Below are positions 15,893 to 24,820 of a stretch of DNA of 42,190 nt, in pieces. Numbering within the stretch: the first letter of the stretch is position 1; each line of letters opens with the position of its first letter. Under the pieces are notes generated by a model. The model did no database searches. It was not told where the DNA came from and saw only the letters and a program-made list of their open reading frames with translations. A program made the position numbers and the translations under genes. This stretch comes from Curvibacter sp. GWA2_63_95 (GTDB lineage: Bacteria; Pseudomonadota; Gammaproteobacteria; Burkholderiales; Burkholderiaceae_C): contig MGPB01000015.1 of the NCBI GenBank assembly GCA_001795455.1, positions 1-42,190 on the forward strand, given 5' to 3'.

Positions 15893-15907
15893 TGTAATTT
15901 AGTTACA
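15893..15907. promoter_or_regulatory. HexR-like operator upstream of edd
   Basis: TGTAA, spacer TTTAG, then TTACA is a perfect five-base inverted repeat ending nine bases before the edd start codon. It agrees at 13 of 15 positions with the HexR consensus TGTAATTAAATTACA as I remember it. HexR is a regulator of Entner-Doudoroff genes released by the KDPG intermediate. Its place over the expected ribosome binding region fits repression of edd-eda. No hexR gene lies in the window. Confidence 0.55.
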
Positions 15908-15915
15908 AGATCACC

Positions 15916-17784
15916 ATGCCAGACACCACCCCATCCCCCGCCGCTTTGCACCCCGTTGTCGAGGCTGTCACCCGCCGCATTCGCGAGCGCAGTGTGGTTA
16001 CCCGCACCGCCTACCTGGCCCAACTGGACCAGGCCGCCAACCGCAAGCCCGGTGCCGACCGCATGGGCTGCGCCAACGTGGCCCACGCCTTTGCCGCCAT
16101 GCCCGACGCCGACAAGACCCGCGTCACCGGGCTGGACAAGCTCAAGATCGTGGAAGAGAAGGGTGCCAACATCGGCGTCGTCAACGCCTACAACGACCTG
16201 CTCTCGGCCCACGCGCCGCTGCAACACTACCCCGACCTCATCAAGGTCGAAGCCCGCAAGCACGGCGCCACGGCCCAGGTGGCCGGCGGCGTGCCCGCCA
16301 TGTGCGATGGTGTGACCCAGGGCACACCGGGCATGGAGCTGAGCCTGTTCAGCCGCGACGCCATTGCCATGGCCACCGCCGTGTCGCTGAGCCACGATGT
16401 GTTTGACTGCGCGCTGATGCTGGGCGTGTGCGACAAGATCGTGCCCGGCTTGCTGATCGGCGCGCTGCACTTCGGCCATCTGCCCACGGTGTTTGTGCCC
16501 GCCGGCCCCATGACGTCGGGCCTGCCCAACAACGAAAAAGCCAAGGTGCGCGAGAAAGCCGCCCAAGGCCTGGTGGGCCGCCCCGAGCTGCTGGCCGCCG
16601 AGAGTGCCGCCTACCATGGCGAAGGCACCTGTACCTTCTATGGCACGGCCAACAGCAACCAGATGTTGCTCGAGGCCATGGGCCTGCACGTGCCTGGCAC
16701 CGCCTTCATCAACCCCGGTGAAGGTGTGCGCCAGGAGCTGACCCGCGAAGCCGTGCGCACTGTGTTGGCCATCACCAAGGCCAAGCGCTTTGCGCCCATT
16801 GGCCGTGTGGTGGACGAGCGCTGCATCGTCAACGCCATGGTGGCCCTGCTGGCTACCGGCGGCTCCACCAACCACCTGATCCACTGGGTGGCCGTGGCCC
16901 GCGCGGCTGGCATCGTGATCGACTGGAACGACTTCTCCGCCTTGTCTGACGTGGTGCCCTTGCTGACCCGCGTGTACCCCAACGGCAGCGCCGATGTGAA
17001 CCAGTTCCAGGCCGCAGGCGGCCCGGGCTATGTGATCCGCGAACTACTGGATGCCGGCTTCATGCACGCCGATGTGCTGACCGTGCGCAGCGGTGGCCTG
17101 CGTGAATTCACCGCCATTCCTTCGGCCAAGGCCGATGGCGCCTTGCAGTGGACCGACCCCGGCGCCAGCAAGGACGAATCCGTGGTGCGCCCTGCGAGCG
17201 CGCCGTTCAGCGCCAGCGGTGGTTTGAAACTGCTCAAGGGCAACCTGGGCCGCAGCGTCATCAAGGTGTCCGCCGTGCCGGACGACCGCCACATCATCGA
17301 AGCGCCTTGCCGCGTGTTCGATTCACAAGACGCGCTGCACAAGGCCTTCAGCGCCAACGAGCTGAACCAGGACGTGATCTGTGTGGTGCGCTGGCAGGGC
17401 CCGCAGGCCAACGGCATGCCCGAGTTGCACAAGCTGACGCCGCCCTTGGCCGTGCTGCAGGGCAAGGGCTTCCGCGTGGCGCTCGTCACCGACGGCCGCA
17501 TGAGCGGCGCATCGGGCAAGGTGCCCGCCGCTATCCACGTGTCGCCCGAAGCGGCGGCCGGTGGCCCGCTGGCCAAGGTGCGCGATGGCGACATCATCCG
17601 CCTGGACGCTGCGGCCGAAACCCTGCAAGTGCTGGTGAGCGATGCCGAATGGGCGGCCCGCCCGCTGGACACCATGCCCGAAGAGCTGCGCGCTGCCAAC
17701 GGCATCGGCATGGGCCGCGAACTGTTTGCCAACTTCCGCCGCAACGCACTGGCCGCTGAAGAAGGCGCCTGCACCTGGTTCTGA
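15916..17784 (+). CDS. edd: Phosphogluconate dehydratase
   Basis: A full-length 622-residue Edd of the IlvD/Edd family. It converts 6-phosphogluconate to 2-keto-3-deoxy-6-phosphogluconate (KDPG), the first committed step of the Entner-Doudoroff pathway. Iron-sulfur ligand candidates are Cys130 in [13 protein letters not shown], Cys172 in [10 protein letters not shown] and Cys239 in [37 protein letters not shown] near the C-terminus is the typical family block. It is cytoplasmic. The ATG at 15916 has no clear ribosome binding site but matches the family N-terminus. eda follows after 33 bases, and a HexR-like inverted repeat precedes the start, so the pair is probably induced on sugars such as gluconate. 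Confidence 0.97.
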   Translation: MPDTTPSPAALHPVVEAVTRRIRERSVVTRTAYLAQLDQAANRKPGADRMGCANVAHAFAAMPDADKTRVTGLDKLKIVEEKGANIGVVNAYNDLLSAHAPLQHYPDLIKVEARKHGATAQVAGGVPAMCDGVTQGTPGMELSLFSRDAIAMATAVSLSHDVFDCALMLGVCDKIVPGLLIGALHFGHLPTVFVPAGPMTSGLPNNEKAKVREKAAQGLVGRPELLAAESAAYHGEGTCTFYGTANSNQMLLEAMGLHVPGTAFINPGEGVRQELTREAVRTVLAITKAKRFAPIGRVVDERCIVNAMVALLATGGSTNHLIHWVAVARAAGIVIDWNDFSALSDVVPLLTRVYPNGSADVNQFQAAGGPGYVIRELLDAGFMHADVLTVRSGGLREFTAIPSAKADGALQWTDPGASKDESVVRPASAPFSASGGLKLLKGNLGRSVIKVSAVPDDRHIIEAPCRVFDSQDALHKAFSANELNQDVICVVRWQGPQANGMPELHKLTPPLAVLQGKGFRVALVTDGRMSGASGKVPAAIHVSPEAAAGGPLAKVRDGDIIRLDAAAETLQVLVSDAEWAARPLDTMPEELRAANGIGMGRELFANFRRNALAAEEGACTWF

Positions 17785-17817
17785 ACCAACAACCTACAAC
17801 GTCGATCTGGAATTACT

Positions 17818-18459
17818 ATGTCTCAAGCTCCCGCCTTTACCGCCCTGCAAGTGATGCAGGACGCCCCCGTCATCCCCGTCATCGTGTTGAACGACGTGGC
17901 CCATGCCGTGCCCATGGCCCGCGCCCTGGTGGCCGGTGGCGTGCGCATGCTGGAGGTGACGCTGCGCACCCCCCAGGCCCTGGCCTGCATGGAAGCCATC
18001 GCCCGTGACGTGCCCGAAGCCGTGGTCGGCGCCGGCACCGTCCGCAGCAAGGCCGATGCGCAAGCCGCTGCCAACGCGGGTGCACGTTTTGCCGTGAGCC
18101 CTGGCTACACCAGCGCTGTGGGCCAGGCCTGCCGCGATCTGGGCTTGTCGTTGTTGCCCGGTGTGGCCACCGGCAGCGAAATCATGATGGCGCAGGAAGA
18201 CGGTTTCACCCAGCTCAAGTTCTTCCCCGCCATGCAGGCTGGCGGTCCCGCCATGCTCAAGGCCTGGAGCGGCCCGTTTTTTGACGTGAAGTTCTGCCCG
18301 ACCGGCGGCGTGACGCTGCAAAACGCGCCTGAGTTTTTGGCCCTGCCCAACGTGGTGTGTGTGGGCGGTTCGTGGATCGTGCCGGCCGATGCGATGCTGA
18401 AGGGCGAGTGGGACAAGATCACCCAGCTGGCCAAGGATACGCAGGCGCTGCGCAAGTAA
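17818..18459 (+). CDS. eda: KDPG/KHG aldolase
   Basis: A 213-residue class I aldolase that splits KDPG to pyruvate and glyceraldehyde 3-phosphate, completing the Entner-Doudoroff pathway. The Schiff-base Lys is Lys134 in QLKFFPA, the catalytic Glu is Glu46 in LEVTLRT, and the phosphate-binding region includes CPTGGVT and VGGSW. The length is normal for the family. GGAATTACT before the ATG supplies a ribosome binding site. It lies 33 bases after edd in the same direction and is followed 25 bases later by an intrinsic terminator, so edd-eda is a two-gene operon. Confidence 0.97.
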   Translation: MSQAPAFTALQVMQDAPVIPVIVLNDVAHAVPMARALVAGGVRMLEVTLRTPQALACMEAIARDVPEAVVGAGTVRSKADAQAAANAGARFAVSPGYTSAVGQACRDLGLSLLPGVATGSEIMMAQEDGFTQLKFFPAMQAGGPAMLKAWSGPFFDVKFCPTGGVTLQNAPEFLALPNVVCVGGSWIVPADAMLKGEWDKITQLAKDTQALRK

Positions 18460-18484
18460 GCTGCGTTGATGGGATGAGAATGAA

Positions 18485-18507
18485 AGAGGGCTGCGGCCCT
18501 CTTTTTT
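18485..18507 (+). terminator. Intrinsic terminator after eda
   Basis: AGAGGGC, loop TGCG, GCCCTCT forms a seven-base-pair stem followed by a run of six T (18502-18507). It is the clearest rho-independent terminator in the window and ends the edd-eda operon. Hairpin repeat copy E begins directly after the T run. Confidence 0.88.
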
Positions 18508-18510
18508 ATT

Positions 18511-18536
18511 GCCAGAGAAGCTATGAATTTTGTAGC
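18511..18536 (+). repeat. Dispersed hairpin repeat, copy E
   Basis: GCCAGAGAA, stem GCTAT, loop GAATTTT, stem GTAGC. Stem and loop sizes are the same as the other copies, but the left half is more diverged. It lies just downstream of the eda terminator, in the gap before the RibD/DHFR-like gene. Confidence 0.62.
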
Positions 18537-18639
18537 GTTTGGTGCCGCTTTCGGGTTGCCCATTGGCTCGAAAGAACATTGACGTTCGCCAAATGGCCTT
18601 GTCTGGGGCAAACTGTCGCCCGCAACTTCAGGAGCCCCC

Positions 18640-19290
18640 ATGTCCAAACTTCGCGTAGAAAGTTTCACCATCTCGCTGGACGGCTTTGGTGCCGGGCCGG
18701 ACCAGGATTTGGCCAATCCGCTGGGCGTGGGTGGCACCTCGCTGCATGGCTGGGCGATGTCCACACGCACGTTTCAGACCAAGGTGTTTGGCAACGGTGA
18801 CGGCGGGGCGACCGGCATTGACGATGACTTTGCCCAGCGCGGTTTCCACAATATGGGCGCCTGGATTTTGGGGCGCAACATGTTCGGCCCCGTGCGCGGG
18901 CCTTGGCCTGATGAGAGCTGGCGCGGCTGGTGGGGCGACAACCCCGTCTACCATGTGCCGGTGTTTGTGCTGACCCACCATGCGCGCCCGCCGCTGGTCA
19001 TGGAGGGCGGCACCACCTTCCACTTTGTCACCGAGGGGCCGGTGGTTGCGCTGGAGCGTGCCCGCGCAGCGGCCGGGGGCAAGGACGTGCGGGTGGGCGG
19101 CGGCGTGAACACCATCCAGCAGTACCTGCGCTTGCGCCTGATTGACGAAATGCACATCGCCATCTCGCCGGTGTTGCTGGGCGCGGGGGAGCGGCTGTTT
19201 GACGGCATCAACCTGCCGGCCTTGGGCTACGCCTGCACCCGGCACGAAAACTCGCCATTGGCCACCCACGTGGTTTTGACGCGGCAGTGA
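18640..19290 (+). CDS. Dihydrofolate reductase-family (RibD C-terminal-like) protein
   Basis: A 216-residue protein matching the RibD C-terminal/dihydrofolate reductase-like fold, which usually binds NADPH. Landmarks are SFTISLDGFGAG at the N-terminus and GAWILGRNMFGPVRGPW. TFHFVTEGP, VRVGGGVNTIQQYL with its Gly-rich cofactor loop, and ISPVLLGAGERLFDG follow. AGGAG ten bases before the ATG fixes the start. It is not a full RibD, since the deaminase domain is missing, and many such stand-alone proteins have no known substrate. The VOC gene follows after 31 bases and may be co-transcribed. Confidence 0.85.
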   Translation: MSKLRVESFTISLDGFGAGPDQDLANPLGVGGTSLHGWAMSTRTFQTKVFGNGDGGATGIDDDFAQRGFHNMGAWILGRNMFGPVRGPWPDESWRGWWGDNPVYHVPVFVLTHHARPPLVMEGGTTFHFVTEGPVVALERARAAAGGKDVRVGGGVNTIQQYLRLRLIDEMHIAISPVLLGAGERLFDGINLPALGYACTRHENSPLATHVVLTRQ

Positions 19291-19321
19291 TCGCGGTAAC
19301 GCTTACCCAAGGAGAACACCC

Positions 19322-19801
19322 ATGACCCCCAAGAACACGATTTGCATCTGGTACGACGGCGGCGCGCTGGAGGCGGCAGAGTTCTACGCCAAGACCTTCC
19401 CCGACAGCGCGGTGGGTGCGGCGCATTTCGCGCCCGGTGACTACCCCATGGGCAAGGAAGGCAATGTGCTGACGGTGGAGTTCACCGTGATGGGCATTCC
19501 CTGCCTGGGGCTGAACGGCGGGCCGATGTTCAAACACACCGAAGCCTTCTCCTTCCAGGTGGCGACCGACGACCAGGCGGAGACGGACCGCCTGTGGAAC
19601 GCCATCGTGGGCAATGGCGGCCAGGCCAGCCAGTGCGGCTGGTGCAAAGACAAGTGGGGCCTGTCGTGGCAGATCACGCCGCGCGCGCTGACGGATGCCA
19701 TGACGGACCCAGATCGCGCCGCCGCCAAGCGCGTGTTCGAGGCGATGATGGAGATGGGAAAAATCGACATCGCCAAGATTGAAGCCGCCCGGCGCGGCTA
19801 G
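19322..19801 (+). CDS. VOC superfamily protein (PhnB/UbiG-like domain)
   Basis: A 159-residue protein of the vicinal oxygen chelate superfamily, in the subgroup often labelled PhnB or 3-demethylubiquinone methyltransferase-like. Landmarks are NTICIWYDGGALEAAEFY, FPDSAVG, TVEFTVMGIPCLGLNGGP, FSFQVATDDQAE and CGWCKDKWGLSWQITPRAL. The label as a methyltransferase is historical and no methyl-transfer motif is present; function is unknown. AAGGAG precedes the ATG. The gene lies 31 bases after the DHFR-family gene and ends 3 bases from the convergent LysE exporter gene. A WYL regulator of the YafY type lies just beyond, and genes of this VOC group often occur near such regulators. Confidence 0.85.
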   Translation: MTPKNTICIWYDGGALEAAEFYAKTFPDSAVGAAHFAPGDYPMGKEGNVLTVEFTVMGIPCLGLNGGPMFKHTEAFSFQVATDDQAETDRLWNAIVGNGGQASQCGWCKDKWGLSWQITPRALTDAMTDPDRAAAKRVFEAMMEMGKIDIAKIEAARRG

Positions 19802-19804
19802 TGT

Positions 19805-20431
19805 TCAGACGGCCCGCCAGCCCATCCACAAGGTCCACACGGCGGTCAGCACCAGCAAGCCGCCCAGCCAATGGCTGAAGGAGGTTTGGCTTTTCGAACT
19901 TCCACGTAACCACACGCGCAGCTGCGCGGCCACCAGCACCACCGCGCCATACACCGCTATCTGCGCCGCAGCGGTGATAGCACCCAGCGCAATGGACTGC
20001 GCGGCGATATTGCCCAGCTGCGGGCGGATGAACTGCGGGAACACGGCCAGCATGAAGATGTAAGCCTTGGGGTTCATCAGGCAGGTGAGGGTGGCGCGCA
20101 CAAAGGTGCTGTGCAGCGCGCGCGAGGGCTGGTCCTGCACATCCGACAGCGCCTGCGTGTTGCGCAGCAGGCCATAGCCCATCCACGCCACATACAGGCT
20201 GCCGGCCAGCAGCAGTGCATTGAACGCCACAGGAACGTGCTGCAACAGCAGGCCCACACCCAGCGCACCCATGGCCACATGCACCATGCCGCCCAGCACG
20301 ATGCCTGCCACCGCAGCCGCGCCGGAGCGCCGGCCGTCCACCAGCGTGCTGGCCAGCACAAAGGCCATGTCCATGCCCGGCAGCACCACGATGCCCGCCA
20401 CCAAAACTGCGTAGAGCCAGAGGTGTTCCAT
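19805..20431 (-). CDS. LysE/RhtB-family amino acid exporter
   Basis: A 208-residue inner-membrane protein with five or six hydrophobic helices and the LysE/RhtB signature. VVLPGMDMAFVLAS at about residues 16-29 and TFVRATLTCLMNPKAYIFML around the middle are the conserved blocks. The start MEHLWLYAVL at 20431 is preferred over one six codons upstream because AAGGA sits at the right distance. The family exports amino acids or related metabolites; the substrate is unknown. It is transcribed divergently from the WYL regulator, which could control it, and converges with the VOC gene with only three bases between stops. Confidence 0.9.
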   Translation of the reverse strand: MEHLWLYAVLVAGIVVLPGMDMAFVLASTLVDGRRSGAAAVAGIVLGGMVHVAMGALGVGLLLQHVPVAFNALLLAGSLYVAWMGYGLLRNTQALSDVQDQPSRALHSTFVRATLTCLMNPKAYIFMLAVFPQFIRPQLGNIAAQSIALGAITAAAQIAVYGAVVLVAAQLRVWLRGSSKSQTSFSHWLGGLLVLTAVWTLWMGWRAV

Positions 20432-20523
20432 GGCGAATCCTTTTCTCAATTAGTGAAGATGGGAGCGAGTGTGTGCGGCAATAGCTGCCACCGAATGTCA
20501 GCTTTTACCGATACCATGCAAAC

Positions 20524-21495
20524 ATGCGTGCCAGCCGCCTTTTGACCATCCAGATGCTCTTGCAAACCCGCGGGCGCATGAGCGCGCAGGCGCTGGCCCA
20601 GCTGCTGGAAGTCTCGGTGCGCACGCTGTACCGCGATGTGGACCAGCTCACCGCGGCGGGCGTTCCCATTTATGCGGAGCAGGGGCGCAACGGTGGCTTT
20701 CAGCTGGTGGAGGGCTGGAAGACCACGCTGACCGGCTTCACCGCGTCGGAGTCGCAGGCGGTGTTCATGAGCGGCTTGGCCGGCCCTGCGGCCGAGCTGG
20801 GCCTGGGCCAGCAGGTGGTGGACGCACAGCTCAAGCTCATGACTGCGCTGCCCGCTCACCAGCGCGACGACGCGCAGCGTGTGCAGGCCCGCTTTCACCT
20901 GGACCCGGCCGATTGGTACCGCGAGGCCGACCCGGTGCCGCACCTGGCCACGGTGGCGGCCGCCGTGTGGCAAGACCGCCAGCTCAGCCTGCACTACGAC
21001 AGCTGGAAGGCCGAGGTGCAGCGCACGGTGCACCCGCTGGGCTTGGTGCTGAAAGCGGGTGTGTGGTACCTGGTGGCCAGCAGCGACGCCAAGCCGCGCA
21101 CTTACCGCATCTCCAACATCCTGGGTGCCGAACGGTTGGACAAGGCCAGCACGCGCCCCAAGCGTTTTGACCTGCCGGCCTATTGGACCGACTCCATCCA
21201 GCGCTTTGAGGCTGAGCTGTACCAGGGGCAGGCGGTGGTGCAGGCCACAGCCCAGGGGGTGAAGCAGCTGCGCCAGCTCAGCAGTGCAGTGGCCAAGGCG
21301 GTGGCGGCGCAGGCACCGTCAGCGCCTGCGGGCGAGACGGTGCGCCTCAAGATTCCGATAGAGACGCTGGAGAACGCCAGCTACCAGCTGCTGCGCATGG
21401 CGCCCGATGTGGTGGTGGTGTCGCCCGCCACTTTGCGCACGGCCATCGCGCGCAGACTGCAGGCCATTCAGGTTAGCTATGGGGCGAAAATATGA
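20524..21495 (+). CDS. WYL-domain transcriptional regulator (YafY type)
   Basis: A 323-residue regulator. The N-terminal winged helix covers about residues 1-60 (RLLTIQMLLQTRGRMSAQAL, LLEVSVRTLYRDVDQL). A WYL ligand-sensing domain spans about 135-215 with the name motif in GVWYLVAS, followed by a WCX-type C-terminal region. Such proteins sense small ligands or nucleic acids and act as repressors or activators. No toxin or phage-defence gene is next to it, so an ordinary metabolic role is more likely. The divergent LysE gene is the obvious target; the 92-base gap between them would hold the operator but I see no clear palindrome. Confidence 0.9.
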   Translation: MRASRLLTIQMLLQTRGRMSAQALAQLLEVSVRTLYRDVDQLTAAGVPIYAEQGRNGGFQLVEGWKTTLTGFTASESQAVFMSGLAGPAAELGLGQQVVDAQLKLMTALPAHQRDDAQRVQARFHLDPADWYREADPVPHLATVAAAVWQDRQLSLHYDSWKAEVQRTVHPLGLVLKAGVWYLVASSDAKPRTYRISNILGAERLDKASTRPKRFDLPAYWTDSIQRFEAELYQGQAVVQATAQGVKQLRQLSSAVAKAVAAQAPSAPAGETVRLKIPIETLENASYQLLRMAPDVVVVSPATLRTAIARRLQAIQVSYGAKI

Positions 21496-21507
21496 ACGGA
21501 ATTTGCA

Positions 21508-21552
21508 TGTAGCCCCGGTGGGTGCTGCGCGAGCAGCTATTATTTTTATAGT
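21508..21552 (+). repeat. Dispersed hairpin repeat, copy F
   Basis: The core at 21527-21552 reads GCGCGAGCA, stem GCTAT, loop TATTTTT, stem ATAGT. The left part from 21508 (TGTAGCCCC) matches copy D. It is intergenic between the WYL regulator and the unknown membrane protein, and a T-rich stretch follows it. Confidence 0.75.
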
Positions 21553-21585
21553 TATTTTTTTTGTGCGCTGCAGAGAGGCTGAGGT

Positions 21586-22269
21586 ATGAGTATTTCCCAA
21601 TTGAATGCGGCAGAGGGGCCGCCAGATTCAGCGGTGCAAAACCGCTTGACGGCGGCGGGCTTGGTGCTGGCAACCTTGTTCTTTTCGGGCTCGTTTGCCT
21701 TGCAGCTGCACGCCCAGTCCAAGACGTCTCGCACCTTTGCCGAGACCTTTGGCTACCTGGAAGTGACCTTGGTAGTGGGGGCCCTGATGGCCATCGTGTC
21801 GATCACCGGCCTGTTGGCCTGCCAGCAGTGCCTGGCCACGGATCGCGCCTGGTACAAGTCCAAGCGGGTCTGGTTCATCGTGGCGACGGTGGCACAGTAT
21901 TTGTCGATCTCCCAGGCCATGAGCGCGGGACTGACGGAGCTGGTGTTTGGCGTGAAGCACACCTTCGAGGCAGGGTTTCTCGCGCAGATGCTGGCAGTGG
22001 CGGCCTCGCTCCTGTGGGTGCTTTTGCTATGGGTGGCGCCGCTGCATGCCCTGCGCAGCTGGTGGCCCCATCTTTGGCGCGGGGAGCGTGTGGCGGTCAC
22101 CGTCACCTACCTGGTGTTGCTGGTCTTTGTGCTGCTGAGCAACGCCATGATCTATGTGATTCAGGACGGTGCGCAGAGCACGTTCTGGTCGGTGTTGCGT
22201 GCGGTGTTTCGGCAGTTGCTGCAGCCCATGCTGTGGCTGAACCCGTGGACGCAGCCTGCCTTGACCTGA
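21586..22269 (+). CDS. Unknown multi-pass inner-membrane protein
   Basis: A 227-residue protein with four or five predicted membrane helices: about 22-43, 60-82, 95-115, 130-155 and 170-192. It has a polar 20-residue N-terminus and a Trp-rich C-terminus. I recognise no family and see no catalytic motif. A ribosome binding site is plausible (GAGG before the ATG). It precedes the large lipoprotein gene by 16 bases in the same direction, so the two are probably co-transcribed and may work together at the envelope. A dispersed repeat separates it from the WYL gene. Confidence 0.75.
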   Translation: MSISQLNAAEGPPDSAVQNRLTAAGLVLATLFFSGSFALQLHAQSKTSRTFAETFGYLEVTLVVGALMAIVSITGLLACQQCLATDRAWYKSKRVWFIVATVAQYLSISQAMSAGLTELVFGVKHTFEAGFLAQMLAVAASLLWVLLLWVAPLHALRSWWPHLWRGERVAVTVTYLVLLVFVLLSNAMIYVIQDGAQSTFWSVLRAVFRQLLQPMLWLNPWTQPALT

Positions 22270-22285
22270 TGATGAAGCGATTGAT

Positions 22286-24775
22286 ATGCAAAAAGTAAAA
22301 CGCATATTGCAGTGGGCCGCTTGGTCGGGGTTGGCACTGGTGCTGGTGGCGTGTGGCAACGGGGGCAAAGGCATTCCGCCGGAAGAGAAAAACGTGGTCA
22401 TTGGCACCCCAGCCCATATCACGGCCAAACGGGAAAGCACCCACCGCTTGAAGAAAGCATTGCCCATCGGCGTGACCCACCAACGGTTCAAAGACGGCAA
22501 GCTGTTGGCAGACGATGCACCGCACCCCTACACCCTATCCAGTGGCACGGTGTTGGTGAACAGCCGGGACAATGCCTTGGTTCGGGTGGCCTACCACGAG
22601 GACACCGCGGGAACCCTTTCTGCCGTAGTACCCAGCAGTTTTATTGTCAGTGACCCGTCCGTCGTGTCCGCGGCTGTTGTTGACCGGCAGCTCCCCAATG
22701 CTGCCTTGCTGACACTCACGGGGAAAAAAGGTAACAGCTACATCACGGGGCTGGATGCGCGTGGCGATGCGATTTCCAAGTTCATGGTCTTGTCGGCCCA
22801 GCCCGAGGAAGACGTGCTGGTTGTTAGTGATCCGGACATACACCCTATGTTGTGTACGGGACTGTCCGTTGCGTTCGAGCCCCTGGCCTGTTACACCGCG
22901 ACGGCCACCAGCTTTGATCGTGGCCATGTGGGCGATCAATTCTTCATGGACAACTATTTAAAGAGCGGCACTCCCGCCAAGAAATTCATCCTTTTCGATG
23001 ATGCTTCGCTCGCGAAGCTAAAGGCTTTGAATGCCAATGGATCCAATGACTTCAACAAAAGAGCCATCTATTTCGAAAAAATAGACACGCTGTTTGTCAT
23101 GAATGACGGTGTTTCAAAAATAAGCAGCATGCGGGTGAACGGCAATAGTTCGGAGGGGGTGCTGCCCAATCTCAATGCACTTGAAATTCATCACGTCGCC
23201 ACGCAGGAAGAATTTAATACCTACATTGATTTCGGCGGGAAGTTATCTTCCAGCCCGATTCGAGATTTCGAGCAGGTGGACAAGCTGGTGCACGAAATCA
23301 CCCCTGGATCCAATCCCACGTTAGAACTGGTGGGTGTTCAGTACAGCGATGGCAGTGAACAAGCGGTGTCTATGGATACGGTGGCTTACCTGACAAATGC
23401 GGTACGGCAACCTGTGACGAAGCATATCTTTGCATTTACGTCCTTGGAGGGCGATCGCCAGGGCTTGGATTCGGGCGTTCAGTGCTATGTGGCCGCCGAG
23501 TTCGGCTTGAGTCCAAAAATTTCACTCAATTCATTCAAATCCACGGCTATTGTGTCTATTGGAGGCGACTTCAAATGGAATGGCGGCAAGGCCGAATTCG
23601 GTGTTCATCTGAAGCCCGCAGTGGAGGTCGGTGGGCAAATTGGAGTTCAAATGACAAAAGGCGTTGCATTTGAATGCTCATTTGAGATCAAGGAGTTTCT
23701 CGTCTCTGAAATTGGTATCCCGATCTTCGGCAATGCAAAGATCATTATTCCTATCGAAGCAAAAACAAGAATTGCGGTGGGGTCGACCGCCAAAGGCGAC
23801 GTGGTATTGGTGACACCCAAATTCACTCTCGGCAGGGCGGGTGACTATTTGGAACCTGGTGAAACGGGCTTTACGTATTCACCCAATGCAGGTATCAATT
23901 CCCAGTATTCGATGGAAGCTACGCTTGCCAAAAGGCACCTGGGCTTGGCGCAAGGTACAAATCTGCAGTCCATGCAGTCGAATGGTAAAAACTCTATCAA
24001 CATGGTCCACTTGGCAGGTGTGAGCGCTGGACTGGCGATGCGCGCTGAGGTGAAGGCCTGGATTTTCAGCGGTGAGGTGGAGGCTGATTTGGCGGAGGCC
24101 ATGATCGGCTTTAAAACCGACGCAGGGTATGACATTGATGCCGACACCGAGACCTATAGCAGTGCTGTCTTGGAGGCCAAATCGGGGATCGGGTTGTTTC
24201 TGGAGTCCAACCCCTCCATCACAGTGAAAACCAAGTTCTTCAGCTTCAGCTTCAACCTGATCAAATTTGGCGGTCAGGATATTTTCTTCTGGCCCATGAA
24301 GTATGCAGAGCCTACCGAGGAAGCATTTGAACCTGCAGACTCCAAATCAAACATCACGTTTTTGCAATGCGTCTCGGAGAGGTATGGGAAGTCTGTGTCG
24401 ACAAACTGCGATGCACCCAGCCCTCACAGCGATACGCGCGAGTATGTGTACAGCAGCCAGCAAATTTCGTTCGATCGTTTGCCTGCCTTGCCCGGTCAGA
24501 CATCGTTTACGGGGTCCGACTACCTGTACCAATATGTGTACCTGGATAAAGGCACCGGCAAGCCTGTGACGGTTTCCATCCCTTCCATCACTGAAGGAGC
24601 AGGCAAGGATGCTGAGATCAAAATCAACAAATACGGAGTGACGAATATCGTGGCTGAGTCCATCCGCAGCATTCCGACCCAGATGGGGCCGGATGGGCGC
24701 GCCCAAAGTCCCACGTGTTGGATTTGGTTCAAGGGTGAGGAGCAGTACCGAGACCTGCTCCGGTCTTGCATTTAA
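22286..24775 (+). CDS. Large outer-membrane-type lipoprotein, unknown function, atypical composition
   Basis: An 829-residue protein with a lipoprotein signal (LALVLVACGNGG) and lipobox Cys23. The following Gly favours delivery to the outer membrane. The mature chain looks beta-rich and mostly soluble, with alternating segments such as EVGGQIGVQMTKG and SGEVEADLAEAMIGF. I see no enzyme motif and no repeat domain I can name. The A+T content is visibly higher than that of the neighbours: bases 23041-23100 hold 21 G/C of 60, against 39 of 60 in a sampled stretch of edd. That suggests later acquisition or relaxed codon use. The first and last parts are closer to the local average. It forms a likely pair with the membrane protein just upstream. 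Confidence 0.78.
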   Translation: MQKVKRILQWAAWSGLALVLVACGNGGKGIPPEEKNVVIGTPAHITAKRESTHRLKKALPIGVTHQRFKDGKLLADDAPHPYTLSSGTVLVNSRDNALVRVAYHEDTAGTLSAVVPSSFIVSDPSVVSAAVVDRQLPNAALLTLTGKKGNSYITGLDARGDAISKFMVLSAQPEEDVLVVSDPDIHPMLCTGLSVAFEPLACYTATATSFDRGHVGDQFFMDNYLKSGTPAKKFILFDDASLAKLKALNANGSNDFNKRAIYFEKIDTLFVMNDGVSKISSMRVNGNSSEGVLPNLNALEIHHVATQEEFNTYIDFGGKLSSSPIRDFEQVDKLVHEITPGSNPTLELVGVQYSDGSEQAVSMDTVAYLTNAVRQPVTKHIFAFTSLEGDRQGLDSGVQCYVAAEFGLSPKISLNSFKSTAIVSIGGDFKWNGGKAEFGVHLKPAVEVGGQIGVQMTKGVAFECSFEIKEFLVSEIGIPIFGNAKIIIPIEAKTRIAVGSTAKGDVVLVTPKFTLGRAGDYLEPGETGFTYSPNAGINSQYSMEATLAKRHLGLAQGTNLQSMQSNGKNSINMVHLAGVSAGLAMRAEVKAWIFSGEVEADLAEAMIGFKTDAGYDIDADTETYSSAVLEAKSGIGLFLESNPSITVKTKFFSFSFNLIKFGGQDIFFWPMKYAEPTEEAFEPADSKSNITFLQCVSERYGKSVSTNCDAPSPHSDTREYVYSSQQISFDRLPALPGQTSFTGSDYLYQYVYLDKGTGKPVTVSIPSITEGAGKDAEIKINKYGVTNIVAESIRSIPTQMGPDGRAQSPTCWIWFKGEEQYRDLLRSCI

Positions 24776-24820
24776 GCCCCGACTTGGTGTCTGGGCCCCG
24801 CATGGCAGCGTCGTCGGGGT

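Noticed and set aside
19961..19986. GCTATC and GATAGC inverted arms within the LysE gene
   Set aside because: The spacing and flanks do not fit the hairpin repeat family (loop far longer than seven bases, no GCGCRAGCA flank); coincidence in coding DNA.
20524..24775. Anti-phage defence island built around the WYL regulator
   Set aside because: No nuclease, toxin, helicase or other defence-type gene is present; the downstream genes encode an unknown membrane protein and a lipoprotein.
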